64,000 bases of DNA from DASTCZ01 sp035308165 (GTDB lineage: Bacteria > Acidobacteriota > Terriglobia > Acidiferrales > UBA7541): assembly GCA_035308165.1 (NCBI GenBank), contig DATGHC010000030.1:1-64000 (forward strand), given 5' to 3'. The position numbers and the translations under genes were made by a program. The notes below the pieces were generated by a model. It saw nothing but the letters and a program-made list of their open reading frames with translations. It had not been told where the DNA came from and made no database searches. Positions 24,784 to 33,200 of the stretch are shown in pieces; within the stretch, counting starts at the first letter, position 1, and the number at the start of each line of letters is the position of its first letter.

Positions 24784-25557
24784 ATGAGATTAATTTCAAC
24801 TCTCGCGCGACCCATCGCCGTTTGCGCCATATTCTTGATAGGAGTTGGACAAACTTTCAGCCAAGCCACAACTACTTCTCCCGATAAGATTGCAAACTTT
24901 CAATCACCGCAGAATCCGTTACAGACTTCGCCGAAACATCCGCTGGCGATTCTCCACACAACCGCGGGAGACATTTCCTGCGAGTTGTATGCGGAGAAGG
25001 CGCGGAAAACGGTCGCAAACTTTATAGGACTCTCCACGGGGGCGAAGGAGTGGACCAATCCCAAAACGGGAACGGTGGAGCGCCATCACCCGCTCTATGA
25101 CGGCGTGATTTTTCATCGCGTGATTCCAGGGTTCATGATCCAGGGCGGCGACCCCACGGGAACCGGTAATGGCTCTCCCGGCTACAAATTTGACGATGAG
25201 CTCTTTCCCGACCTGCTTTTTGATCGGCCCGGACGATTGGCGATGGCCAACAGCGGCCCGAATACCAATGGCTCGCAGTTCTTCATCACGGAAGTGGAAC
25301 TGGCCCGGCTGAACCCCTGCTTTGATGAAGGCGGATGCACCCGGGGGACCCGAACGGTTCCAAAGAACTCCGGCTACACCATCTTCGGCCAGTGCGACAT
25401 CGCGGCAGTCAGTTTAGTGAAGACCATAGCGCAGGGACCGTGCAATGGCGTGCCCTGCGATGGAAAGAATTCCCGTCCGGATAATCCAGTGAAGATCCTG
25501 CACATCGAAATTCAAGATGCGCCCAAGTCCAATCCGCAGAATCCGCCCTCGAAATAG
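24784..25557 (+). CDS. Secreted cyclophilin-type peptidyl-prolyl isomerase
   Basis: 257 residues from ATG 24784 (GAAGGTG just upstream); the frame opens earlier at a TTG that lies in the palindrome. The signal peptide ends near FSQA. The cyclophilin domain covers about 55-250, with the active-site stretch FHRVIPGFMIQGGDPTGTG, then NGSQFFIT and YTIFGQCD. Two small insertions set it apart from minimal bacterial cyclophilins: a loop with WTNPKTGTVERHHP and a Cys-bearing NPCFDEGGCTRG loop. With two further Cys (GPCNGVPCDG) it could carry disulfides, fitting a periplasmic site of action. It would speed proline isomerisation in exported proteins. Downstream of the XRE gene, 27 bases apart. Confidence 0.88.
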   Translation: MRLISTLARPIAVCAIFLIGVGQTFSQATTTSPDKIANFQSPQNPLQTSPKHPLAILHTTAGDISCELYAEKARKTVANFIGLSTGAKEWTNPKTGTVERHHPLYDGVIFHRVIPGFMIQGGDPTGTGNGSPGYKFDDELFPDLLFDRPGRLAMANSGPNTNGSQFFITEVELARLNPCFDEGGCTRGTRTVPKNSGYTIFGQCDIAAVSLVKTIAQGPCNGVPCDGKNSRPDNPVKILHIEIQDAPKSNPQNPPSK

Positions 25558-25641
25558 CCGTTTTTCCCGCAGCAAGGTTTCGAAACTAACCCGTTCTATT
25601 TATTGAAACGATTCGAACGCACGTGTGATGCGGTGCAAACT

Positions 25642-26826
25642 TCAGGCTTCCACTTCGGCTGGATCCCGGGGCTGCCTGTGGAGTAGGCTTCCCGCGGTTT
25701 CGGTGAGGGTCAGCCCCAATTGCCTCCACAGGCGGGCCTTCAAGGTGCGGTAGCTCTGCGATCCCGCGAAGACATCGGCAAGCATCTGGCGGAAAGTAGC
25801 GCTGTGGCGCGCGAAAGCGATCATTCGAGTGGTGACCGCGCCCCCGAGGAATCTGCCATTGTAGAAAAACGGAGAGAGTTTTGCGGCAATTTCGAGTTCC
25901 TGCCGGAAGGCCGTTTGCACCCGCGCGGGATACTCTTGAGGATTCCCCTCAATGAGCGCTTCGGCCAGAATCTCACCGGAACGCATGGCGTAATAAATCC
26001 CTTCACCGGTTACGGGATCTACCCAGGCCGCGGCATCACCGACCAGGGCCCAGTTTTTCCCCACCACGGAGCGCTCCTGCAACGTGCGGCGGCGCGGGGA
26101 AGGGAGGATGTGGCTGTACAGCTCCGCGCCAGCGGTATCCAATTTCTCTTCCTTGATAAATTGATTGAGCAGGGAACGCAACTCACGCGAGACGTGCTTG
26201 CCCATACTGGCGCAAATCCCCACGGATAGGTGCCCCAGCCTCGGAAACGACCACAGGTATCCTTGCAGCCCGCGGACAAATTTCACTTTCAGCAGATCCG
26301 ATTCGCCGGGAATGTAGTAACCGAGCGTCAATTCAAGGTCTTCGGGAGTAAGCGATTGTGCCTGAGGAAGCAAAGCATTCCGCGCCCCGGCGGCGATGAC
26401 CACGAAATCCGCCTGATGCCAGCCGCCACCTGCCTCCAGGCGGGCGCCGGGACCTTCGACATCGAGCGCGGTGACCCTGGCTTGAACAATTTCACAACCT
26501 GAGTCAGCGGCGCGGTCCAGAAGCAGCCCGTTCAATACCTTGCGGGCGTAAATCACGATGGGCCAGTCCAGCTTGAATCGAGCGCGCTCGCCATCGGAGG
26601 CGATCAACTCCACGTTACTGACCGGTTTCTTCGGCGCGGGTGAGGAGAGCAAAAACGGAAACGCAGCCAGGGCCTTTTGGGTCAGACCGCCGCCGCAGGG
26701 CTTTTCCCAGGCGAGATGCTCGTCATAAATGGTTACGGAAAAGCCTTCGCGGGAAAGGCGTTCACCGCATATTGACCCCGCGGGGCCTCCGCCCAAAATG
26801 GCGATCTGGCGTATGGAGGGATTCAT
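25642..26826 (-). CDS. FAD-dependent geranylgeranyl reductase family protein
   Basis: 394 residues. The N-terminal dinucleotide fold has IAILGGGPAGSICGERL (GxGxxG at about 12-17). The family signature for the flavin-tunnel region is KPCGGGLTQKAL (about 43-54), and the second FAD motif is GDAAAWVDPVTGEGI (about 262-276). Relatives reduce isoprenoid double bonds in geranylgeranyl chains or act on related lipids, and some are annotated only as NAD(P)/FAD-dependent oxidoreductases. No bacteriochlorophyll or archaeal-type lipid gene is nearby, so the substrate is open; quinone or carotenoid chains are possible. No signal peptide. It stands alone, convergent with the cyclophilin gene. Confidence 0.82.
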   Translation of the reverse strand: MNPSIRQIAILGGGPAGSICGERLSREGFSVTIYDEHLAWEKPCGGGLTQKALAAFPFLLSSPAPKKPVSNVELIASDGERARFKLDWPIVIYARKVLNGLLLDRAADSGCEIVQARVTALDVEGPGARLEAGGGWHQADFVVIAAGARNALLPQAQSLTPEDLELTLGYYIPGESDLLKVKFVRGLQGYLWSFPRLGHLSVGICASMGKHVSRELRSLLNQFIKEEKLDTAGAELYSHILPSPRRRTLQERSVVGKNWALVGDAAAWVDPVTGEGIYYAMRSGEILAEALIEGNPQEYPARVQTAFRQELEIAAKLSPFFYNGRFLGGAVTTRMIAFARHSATFRQMLADVFAGSQSYRTLKARLWRQLGLTLTETAGSLLHRQPRDPAEVEA

Positions 26827-27238
26827 TCAGGTGATATTCTTTTCTGTCGTTCCGACCCACCCTGTTTTTCAAAAGCGAGAGCAAAGTATATCACCGATTT
26901 GTGCGCGGGCTTGAGCGCTACGGGACAACCCATCGAGTCAGATAACATTGGGCTTAACACACATTTCCAATTTGAACTAGAAGTAGGAGAAATGAAGATC
27001 GCCCTTGCCGTGGTACGGTTTGAAGTTCATCGGCATGACATATTCTTCACAATCTCCGCACGCAACCACGACGTGTGGGGCACCCAGGTCCAAAGTGTTG
27101 CTTTCTAACGTTCAGGTGAGTTGCGATAGTGGTATTCTTCCGGCGGGGGATCGGTGCTGAATGAGAGGGGCGTCGTATGGGGCATCCGCCCATGAGAACC
27201 ACACTAACCCTTCTCCTCAAACTTGGCGCTGTCTTTGG
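26827..27238. other. 412-base stretch without a firm gene
   Basis: No long conserved frame on either strand. The only notable item is the short CGDC-containing frame at 26977-27093 on the minus strand, listed separately. Base composition is visibly more AT-rich than in the flanking geranylgeranyl reductase-like gene. Confidence 0.4.
26977..27093 (-). CDS. Possible mini-protein or gene remnant with a CxxC motif
   Basis: A 38-residue frame from a TTG at 27093 to TAG at 26977. The peptide contains VVVACGDCEEYVMPMNFKPY, which reads like real protein with a zinc-knuckle CxxC. The frame is closed by TGA a few codons upstream and no ribosome-binding site is seen. I read it either as a very small protein or, more likely, as the surviving end of a decayed gene. 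Not recognised. Confidence 0.25.
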   Translation of the reverse strand: MDLGAPHVVVACGDCEEYVMPMNFKPYHGKGDLHFSYF

Positions 27239-28405
27239 TCAGATGATTCTGTGGCCCTTGTTCTTAGGCCGCTCTGACAGGTTGGACTTGTCAACCAAGA
27301 ATTTGCACAGCGCAAGAAATGCCACCAGGCCGCGCTTTTCGGGATTCTCGAAGGTTGGACTCCATCGCAGAATAGGATGATATTTGCCTTGGGATACGCC
27401 CTCCAGAATCCATTCTTCGCCGTCGAAACCGTGAACACCGTCGTCCGTGGACATTTGGAAAAAGCCGAGGTCCTGGATCAGATTCGCAAGAGCCTTTGAA
27501 TCCACCGCACTCAGCGCTACGTCTTTTGATTCGACAAGAGAGCCCGTTTCATATCCTGCCTGACCATCAAGGCGTCGAGACGCGAGCGAATAAAGATCCC
27601 CATTCCTTTGCACTCTTATGGCGATGGGATTTCCCCAGGTTGGGAGAATCATCAGGCGGTAAACCTCGGCGTCTATATCTTTGGCAAAATCAGATAATTG
27701 CGATTCATTCATTCGCTCCAATAGCTTGTCATACCCGGCGGATTCAATTGGATATCCGGGAATTGAGAATTCGGAGTCGTTGATCTTCGCCAGGTCCCTG
27801 ACCAGAGAATGCACTATTTCCATGATGGGACCTGGTCCTGGATTTGCCTCACATACATAATGGAATGTGCCGTTTCGCACGCCCTCCACGAGCCATGCGT
27901 CACCGTCAAGGGAATACCCTGGCCGAGCTCTTATGTTGGTAGTTTCTTCGAATTTGGTCATGGACCAGAATCCAACTCGATCGACCAACTGGAAGAACTT
28001 TTCAACTTCAAGAGGAGAGACATTGTTAGTTTTTCTCCTAACTTTTGCATACCAATTTGAAGTTGAAGTTGCACTTGTGATTTGTCCTCTCCCGTCCGCA
28101 TTTACATCAAGACGAACAGACGTCATCCACCCGGTCACGTATCCGAAAACACTTATCCTGAAGGAAATGACGCTTGGATCCTTGGCGGCCTCAAAGAACG
28201 ATGGTTCCTTCAGGTCATAAAAAACAAAAGGAAAAATCCCCGCGTCGTTCTGGCTACCTGGGAAGTAAGCGGGCGCATCGGAAGCTGCCGGCTTTGAACC
28301 TAGTTTTGGGTTCTGTTGGAAACCGATGCCAGCGGTCGTGAGGCCAGTCAGAGCCAGAACAATTAGCGGTAACAGCATTGACGACTTGAACTGCGATGGT
28401 ATCAT
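27239..28405 (-). CDS. Secreted hypothetical protein with an internally duplicated domain
   Basis: 388 residues, unrecognised. A signal peptide (SMLLPLIVLALTGLTTAG) is followed by two copies of a domain of about 120-150 residues. Copy 1 has VRLDVNADGRGQITS, VEKFFQLVDRVGFWSM, DGDAWLVEGVRNGTFHYV and IMEIVHSLVRDL. Copy 2 has IRVQRNGDLYSLASR, LANLIQDLGFFQMS, DGEEWILEGVSQGKYHPI and FLALCKFLVDKS. The shared core is DGxxWxxEGVxxGxxH followed by a helix. Start is ATG 28405 with GAGGG seven bases before; ATG 28378 would also keep the signal peptide. Copy B of the GTGGTATCATC element lies 44 bases upstream. Lower GC than core genes around it. Confidence 0.65.
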   Translation of the reverse strand: MIPSQFKSSMLLPLIVLALTGLTTAGIGFQQNPKLGSKPAASDAPAYFPGSQNDAGIFPFVFYDLKEPSFFEAAKDPSVISFRISVFGYVTGWMTSVRLDVNADGRGQITSATSTSNWYAKVRRKTNNVSPLEVEKFFQLVDRVGFWSMTKFEETTNIRARPGYSLDGDAWLVEGVRNGTFHYVCEANPGPGPIMEIVHSLVRDLAKINDSEFSIPGYPIESAGYDKLLERMNESQLSDFAKDIDAEVYRLMILPTWGNPIAIRVQRNGDLYSLASRRLDGQAGYETGSLVESKDVALSAVDSKALANLIQDLGFFQMSTDDGVHGFDGEEWILEGVSQGKYHPILRWSPTFENPEKRGLVAFLALCKFLVDKSNLSERPKNKGHRII

Positions 28406-28448
28406 TGAAGAACCCTCAGAAGTCTAGCGCCGCCAACCCGCTTGTGGT

Positions 28449-28483
28449 GATGATACCACCGGGGGATTCAGCGGGGAGGAACG
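28449..28483 (-). promoter_or_regulatory. Dispersed GTGGTATCATC element, copy B
   Basis: On the minus strand: GTTCCTCCCCGCTGAA, six bases, GGTGGTATCATC. It is the best match to copy A (2209-2240). The contained TGGTATCAT fits an extended -10 box, which would place a transcript start near 28443, about 38 bases before the ATG of the duplicated-domain gene. Confidence 0.5.
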
Positions 28484-28499
28484 CCCCACACAAGGTGGG

Positions 28500-28898
28500 C
28501 TATGCGACCGGAATGTTCCTTGGAGGGTCTTCCGAGCGAAAGAAACGCGACAGGATGACGAAATAGAACAGCCAAGTAATCATCGCAGCGGGTATGCGCC
28601 TGACTCCATAATCAATTAAATAGAAGTGATCGCCCTCTGTATGACGAGAAGTTAGGAAGTGATACGCAACAACAGGGTGCCCAGCAACCCATACAATACC
28701 TTCGATCAGCGCCATTGTGAGAAGACCCGGCAACAGCAGCAGAGTCCCCACATGGTGAAGAATCAGTGAACCGGGATGAAGCCCATGACCGGGCGGCCAC
28801 AGGAAATGCGGGAGAACATTCAGGACCAATCCTGGCAAGGCGATTGCCATTGCCCAGCTAGCGGCGCGCCGTCCAGGGCTTCGTCTAGTGTCGTTCAT
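28500..28898 (-). CDS. Small integral membrane protein, unknown
   Basis: 132 residues with three to four hydrophobic segments: about 13-32 (ASWAMAIALPGLVLNVLPHF), 44-70 (SLILHHVGTLLLLPGLLTMALIEG, continuing to IVWVAG), and 103-117 (AMITWLFYFVILSRFF). Several His lie at membrane edges (FLWPPGHGLHPGS, LILHHVG), which could bind metal or haem, but this is only a thought. AGGGAT lies ten bases before the ATG. Copy C of the GTGGTATCATC element is 74 bases upstream. Flanked by other orphan genes on the same strand. No family recognised. Confidence 0.55.
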   Translation of the reverse strand: MNDTRRSPGRRAASWAMAIALPGLVLNVLPHFLWPPGHGLHPGSLILHHVGTLLLLPGLLTMALIEGIVWVAGHPVVAYHFLTSRHTEGDHFYLIDYGVRRIPAAMITWLFYFVILSRFFRSEDPPRNIPVA

Positions 28899-29296
28899 CG
28901 GCTAGCAATCCCTGAAATCTTGCACAGCAAAGCATTTGTGCGTGTCTCATTTTCTTCCGTCTGCACGCGGGGATGATACCACTGCTCAAATACATGCAAT
29001 AGAGAAGGGGATGTGAACGCGAACGAGAACAAACAGAACAATTTCTACACGTCCGCAAATTAAAACAAGAAAACAAGACAAATGAAACAAACCAAATTGA
29101 ATGTTGAGCGCAAAGGACTTAGGCCCGCTGAACTCTTGTGGTTATCAAGCAAAGCAAACCTTTGTACCTACGCGCAGGGCAAATTAGAGATTGGCATCCA
29201 ACTTTAGGGCATATGGATTCGGAAACGTGCATTCCGTACGCACATGCGAACCTGTATGCAGACGCACGCGCACAACCGCCCCGTCCGCTCGACTCG
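28899..29296. other. 398-base AT-richer intergenic stretch
   Basis: Holds copy C of the GTGGTATCATC element (28972-28983) and a clearly AT-rich patch at about 29040-29100 (AAATTAAAACAAGAAAACAA and following). I see no gene, hairpin terminator or repeat array in it. Confidence 0.45.
28972..28983 (-). promoter_or_regulatory. Dispersed GTGGTATCATC element, copy C
   Basis: AGTGGTATCATC on the minus strand, identical to copy A over 12 bases, 74 bases before the start of the small membrane protein. The CTGAA-type left part seen in copies A and B is not preserved here. Confidence 0.4.
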
Positions 29297-29617
29297 TCAT
29301 CTGCCCACTTTTAGACCGCAATGAATACAGCTATCACGCGGCCAGACTGACCACGGCCCAATAATCCAAGTAGTCTGGAACGGATAGCGGCAGCGAGGAA
29401 AAAGCCAATACTGATATCGTAGAATGGCGAAAGTCCAAAAAGCCGCACATGCTCCGCCACTAATTACCAGTTGCCGCGTAATTTCGAAATCCGGATCTAC
29501 GAATAGCTCGGCTATCAACCAAATGACCCAAGCAAGTACGGCATATGCGGCTATGACTCTTATGCGTCTAAGCTCGCGCCACGCGTTTTCGTAATTGATT
29601 TCGGCCATGGACTTCAT
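29297..29617 (-). CDS. Small two-helix membrane protein with a C-terminal zinc-ribbon remnant
   Basis: 106 residues; ATG 29617 or ATG 29608 (MAEINYENAW). Two hydrophobic segments: about 22-40 (VIAAYAVLAWVIWLIAELF) and 50-68 (LVISGGACAAFWTFAILRY). The C-terminal part carries SCIHCGLKVGR, a CxxCG knuckle, while the expected first knuckle reads FPRCRYPF with only one Cys. So a C-terminal zinc ribbon in the cytoplasm is likely but looks partly lost. No function is known to me. Copy D of the GTGGTATCATC element is about 95 bases upstream. Third orphan gene of this stretch on the same strand. Confidence 0.5.
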   Translation of the reverse strand: MKSMAEINYENAWRELRRIRVIAAYAVLAWVIWLIAELFVDPDFEITRQLVISGGACAAFWTFAILRYQYWLFPRCRYPFQTTWIIGPWSVWPRDSCIHCGLKVGR

Positions 29618-29711
29618 TTAGGTAGTTCTAATTTGTTGACACACATCAGCGCCTCTCCTCGCGCGTGGGCCAGCCTTTCCAAGGGGTACTGTTTTTCTGT
29701 TCGCGCGAGCG

Positions 29712-29740
29712 GATGATACCACCGAGAGTCGTCACCGGGA
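29712..29740 (-). promoter_or_regulatory. Dispersed GTGGTATCATC element, copy D
   Basis: On the minus strand: TCCCGGTGA, eight bases, GGTGGTATCATC. It shares the 12-base core with copy B exactly and part of the left block, including the outer GTTC (GTTCATCCCGG against GTTCCTCCCCG). It lies about 95 bases before the zinc-ribbon membrane protein gene. Confidence 0.45.
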
Positions 29741-30185
29741 TGAACACGCCGAGGCCGGAGCGCAAGGGGGTGTATCACTTTTCCCCACTCTGTAACCATA
29801 CCCCTCAACGCGTTGAGGCCATCTCAGCGTGTTCCTATACTGGAGTCTCGGCCCCGGGGCCAATCGTGCGGCAAGGCGGGCAGCTAAACAGGGAGTCGGA
29901 TTCTGGGTCGTCAATTCTTGTGCTGGTCTTTGGCGTCAACAGGTTTGTCTTGTTTGAGCGGGCAGCGGCCGCGCCGTAGCGAGTGAGTGGCGCATCCTTC
30001 GTTGGCCATGGCGGGAAAGGATGTCACTGCTTTCTCCGCTCGCGTTGTTGAAAGCAATGCCATTTCCAAAATTGGGCGTGAAGAATGGGCAGTTGCACTC
30101 TCCTTTCCCAGTTTAGAAGGAAAAATTCATGCTGACATTGTCGACTATCCCGATGCCGCCCTAGAGTCATGGCGGTCACCCCGCG

Positions 30186-30194
30186 TGGTAATAT
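30186..30194 (+). promoter_or_regulatory. Possible extended -10 promoter of mfd
   Basis: TGGTAATAT fits the extended -10 form TGnTATAAT with two differences. The mfd start lies about 78 bases on. No good -35 box is visible. Confidence 0.25.
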
Positions 30195-30271
30195 GAATTG
30201 CGGCGGCGCGTGCAGGTCTCGCGTTTTCGATATTCACCCAATGGGGATTCGCGGCAACACCCTCCAAGCAA

Positions 30272-33200
30272 ATGATTCTTGCCTCTGTTGATGAGCTTTA
30301 TTCGCGGGTCGTACGGCACCCTGCTGTAGACGCGGCGATTGAGGACCTTCGCCGCGGGGCAAAGGAATCGCAGCTGGATGGCTTGACGGATCCCGCGCGG
30401 ACCATTGTTGCCGCGCAAGTCTCCGCGGCGCTGCGCAGGCCGACGATCCTCTTGGTTGCTTCAGCGGCCCGCGCGGAAGCGGTGCTCGAGCCTGCAAGGT
30501 ATTTCACGCGCGCGGCTACCGCCAGCGAAACTTCCCAGGTGGTGATCCTCCCCGCGCTGGACGCGCTTCCCTGGGGCGCGCTCCCTCCCCATCCTGAAAT
30601 CCTGGAAACCAGGGCCATGGCCCTGTGGCGATTTGTTTCGGGGCAGGCGCAAGTTCTGGTGGCGCCTGTGGGCTCGGCGATGTTGCGGTATCACGCGCCC
30701 GAAACTTATGCGAACCTGGCGCTCACGGTGGAACAGCATGCGGATCTTCCACTGGAAGACCTGACCCGCCATCTGGAATCGACCGGATACATCCGCGCGG
30801 AGATGGCGGAAATGCCGGGGCAATATGCGTTCCGCGGCGGGATTGTGGACGTGTTCCCGCCGGAAGCGGCGCGCCCGGTAAGAATCGAGCTGCTGGGCGA
30901 CACAGTTGAGTCGCTGAGAGAATTTGATCCGGACACGCAACGATCGGTGAACCCTATTTTGCGTGTGGCGCTTCCGCCGCTTTTGGAAACTGCACACTCT
31001 TCGCCCGATTCTGATTTTGCTGCCGACAATGGAGAAGGCGGGCACGCGCACAAAAGGTGGGGCGACCTGTCTCTGTTTGAACTCGTTCCCAGGCCTTTGG
31101 TAATCGTGGACGAACCAGCCGTGCTCGAAGAGGCTGCGGAAACATTCGCCAAACGGATCGCTGAGAGCGCCGACCAGAATTCCAGATCCGAGCTGGCTGA
31201 GGCCTTCGTTTTTAATTTTGCTGATTGGCGCGCGGAACTGTTGTGCCAGCAGCGCCTGCTTCTGGAGCATCTGGCTCTCGAATCGCCCGGGACTGCGGCG
31301 CGGCACATGCTCTCCCAACCGACGCAGAGCTACCACGGCAACGTCGCCGCATTCATGGCTGAATCGCGGTCACGCATCTCCGAAGGTGATCGTGTGATTG
31401 TTTCCGCGGCAACGCTGGGCGACCTCGAGCGGCTGGCTGATCTATGCCACGAGTACGAAATGGCCTACCAGTTGGCGGAGGTCGAGGAGACGCCAACCGG
31501 GACGCGCCTGGCGGAAGAATCTACCGCGGGTTCGGTCCCCGCGCTGGTGCTGGCGCGCACGCCTCTCGACCAAGGGGTCGTTTTTCCTGAATGTCACTTG
31601 ACCATCTACGGAACGGGCGATCTTTTCGATTCTCATGGAGCGGGACCCGCCAGGCCTCACGCCAAGACCGCCAAATTCTTCGGCGATTTCGCGGAGTTAA
31701 AGGCTGGAGATTACGTGGTGCATGTGGACCACGGCATCGGCCAATTTGAAGGCCTGCGCCAGCTTGCGACCGACAGCGCCACGGGTGAATTCATGCTGCT
31801 GCGCTATGCCGATGACGCCAAGCTTTATGTCCCTCTCGCGCGCATGGACCTGGTGCAGAGCTACCGCGCGATGGAGGGCACCGCGCCTACACTGGACAAG
31901 CTGGGGGGCACGGGCTGGACGGCGCGTCGAGCGAAGGTCAAGAAGTCGCTCAAGGAGATGGCCGACAAGCTGATTCGCTTGTATGCCTCGCGCAAGTTGA
32001 GCGGCGCGCATGCCTTTCCTCCGGACACTCCGTGGCAGAAGGAGTTTGAAGATGCTTTCGAGTTTGAAGAGACTCCAGATCAAATTACCGCCATCGCCGA
32101 TTTAAAGCGTGACATGGAGCGGCCAGTGCCGATGGACCGTCTGTTATGCGGCGATGTTGGCTACGGCAAAACGGAAATCGCCATGCGCGCGGCGTTCAAA
32201 GCCGTGATGGATGGTAAGCAGGTGGCCATCCTTGCGCCCACCACGGTTCTGGTTTTCCAGCACTACGAAACTTTGCGCCGCCGTTTTGCGGCATTTCCGG
32301 TGAAGATTGAAATGCTCAGCCGGTTTCGCACCGCGCGTGAACAGAAGAAATCTCTGATCGCGATTGAATCCGGCGAGGCGGATCTGATAGTCGGCACGCA
32401 CCGGTTGCTTTCCAAGGACATTCAGTTTCGAGATCTGGGCCTTTTAATCGTGGACGAAGAACAGCGCTTCGGCGTGGCACACAAGGAGCGATTGAAAGAG
32501 TTGCGGAAGGATGTTCACGTACTCACGCTCTCCGCCACGCCCATTCCACGGACACTGCACATGTCCATGATGGGATTGCGGGATCTGAGCGTCATTGAAA
32601 CTCCACCTAAAGACCGCCTGGCCATTCAGACCGTGGTTGCTTCGTTTGAGGAAGGGTTGGTGCGGCGCGCCATCGAGGAGGAGTTGGAGCGCAAAGGGCA
32701 AGTCTATTTCATTCACAACCGAGTCGAGTCCATTTTTGAAATTGCGGCCCTGGTTCAGAAGCTGGCACCCAAAGCGCGAGTCGTGGTTGGCCACGGCCAA
32801 ATGGGCGAGCGAGAACTCGAGTCGGTCATGCTCAAGTTCATGCACGACGAAGCGGATGTCCTGGTCTCCACCACCATCGTTGAAAACGGAATGGACATTC
32901 CGCGTGCCAATACAATTATCATCAATCGAGCGGATCGTCTGGGCCTCTCGGAACTCTATCAATTGAGGGGCCGAGTGGGTCGGTCCAACCAGCGCGCCTA
33001 CGCTTATCTTCTGGTGCCTCAGGACCAGGCCCTGACCCCACTGGCCCGCCAAAGGTTGGCCGCGCTGAAAGAGTTCAGCGAACTTGGCGCGGGATTCCGA
33101 ATTGCCGCGCTCGATTTGGAGCTGCGTGGCGCGGGCAACCTGCTTGGCGGCCAGCAGCACGGCCACATCAATGCCGTGGGCTTTGACCTGTACTCGAAAA

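Larger units (their letters stand above)
29618..30271. other. 654-base stretch before mfd without a firm gene
   Basis: Contains copy D of the GTGGTATCATC element, a 12-base palindrome GGCCCCGGGGCC at 29850-29861, and a weak open frame at 29987-30196 that I do not accept as a gene. Near the right end TGGTAATAT (30186-30194) resembles an extended -10 box and may drive mfd. Confidence 0.4.

Noticed and set aside
29850..29861. 12-base palindrome GGCCCCGGGGCC
   Set aside because: Simple GC palindrome of a size expected by chance in GC-rich DNA, with no T tract and no gene in position.
29987..30196. 69-codon plus-strand frame before mfd
   Set aside because: GTG start without a ribosome-binding site and no recognisable pattern. 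The peptide is not absurd, so it may be a remnant, but I cannot support it as a gene.
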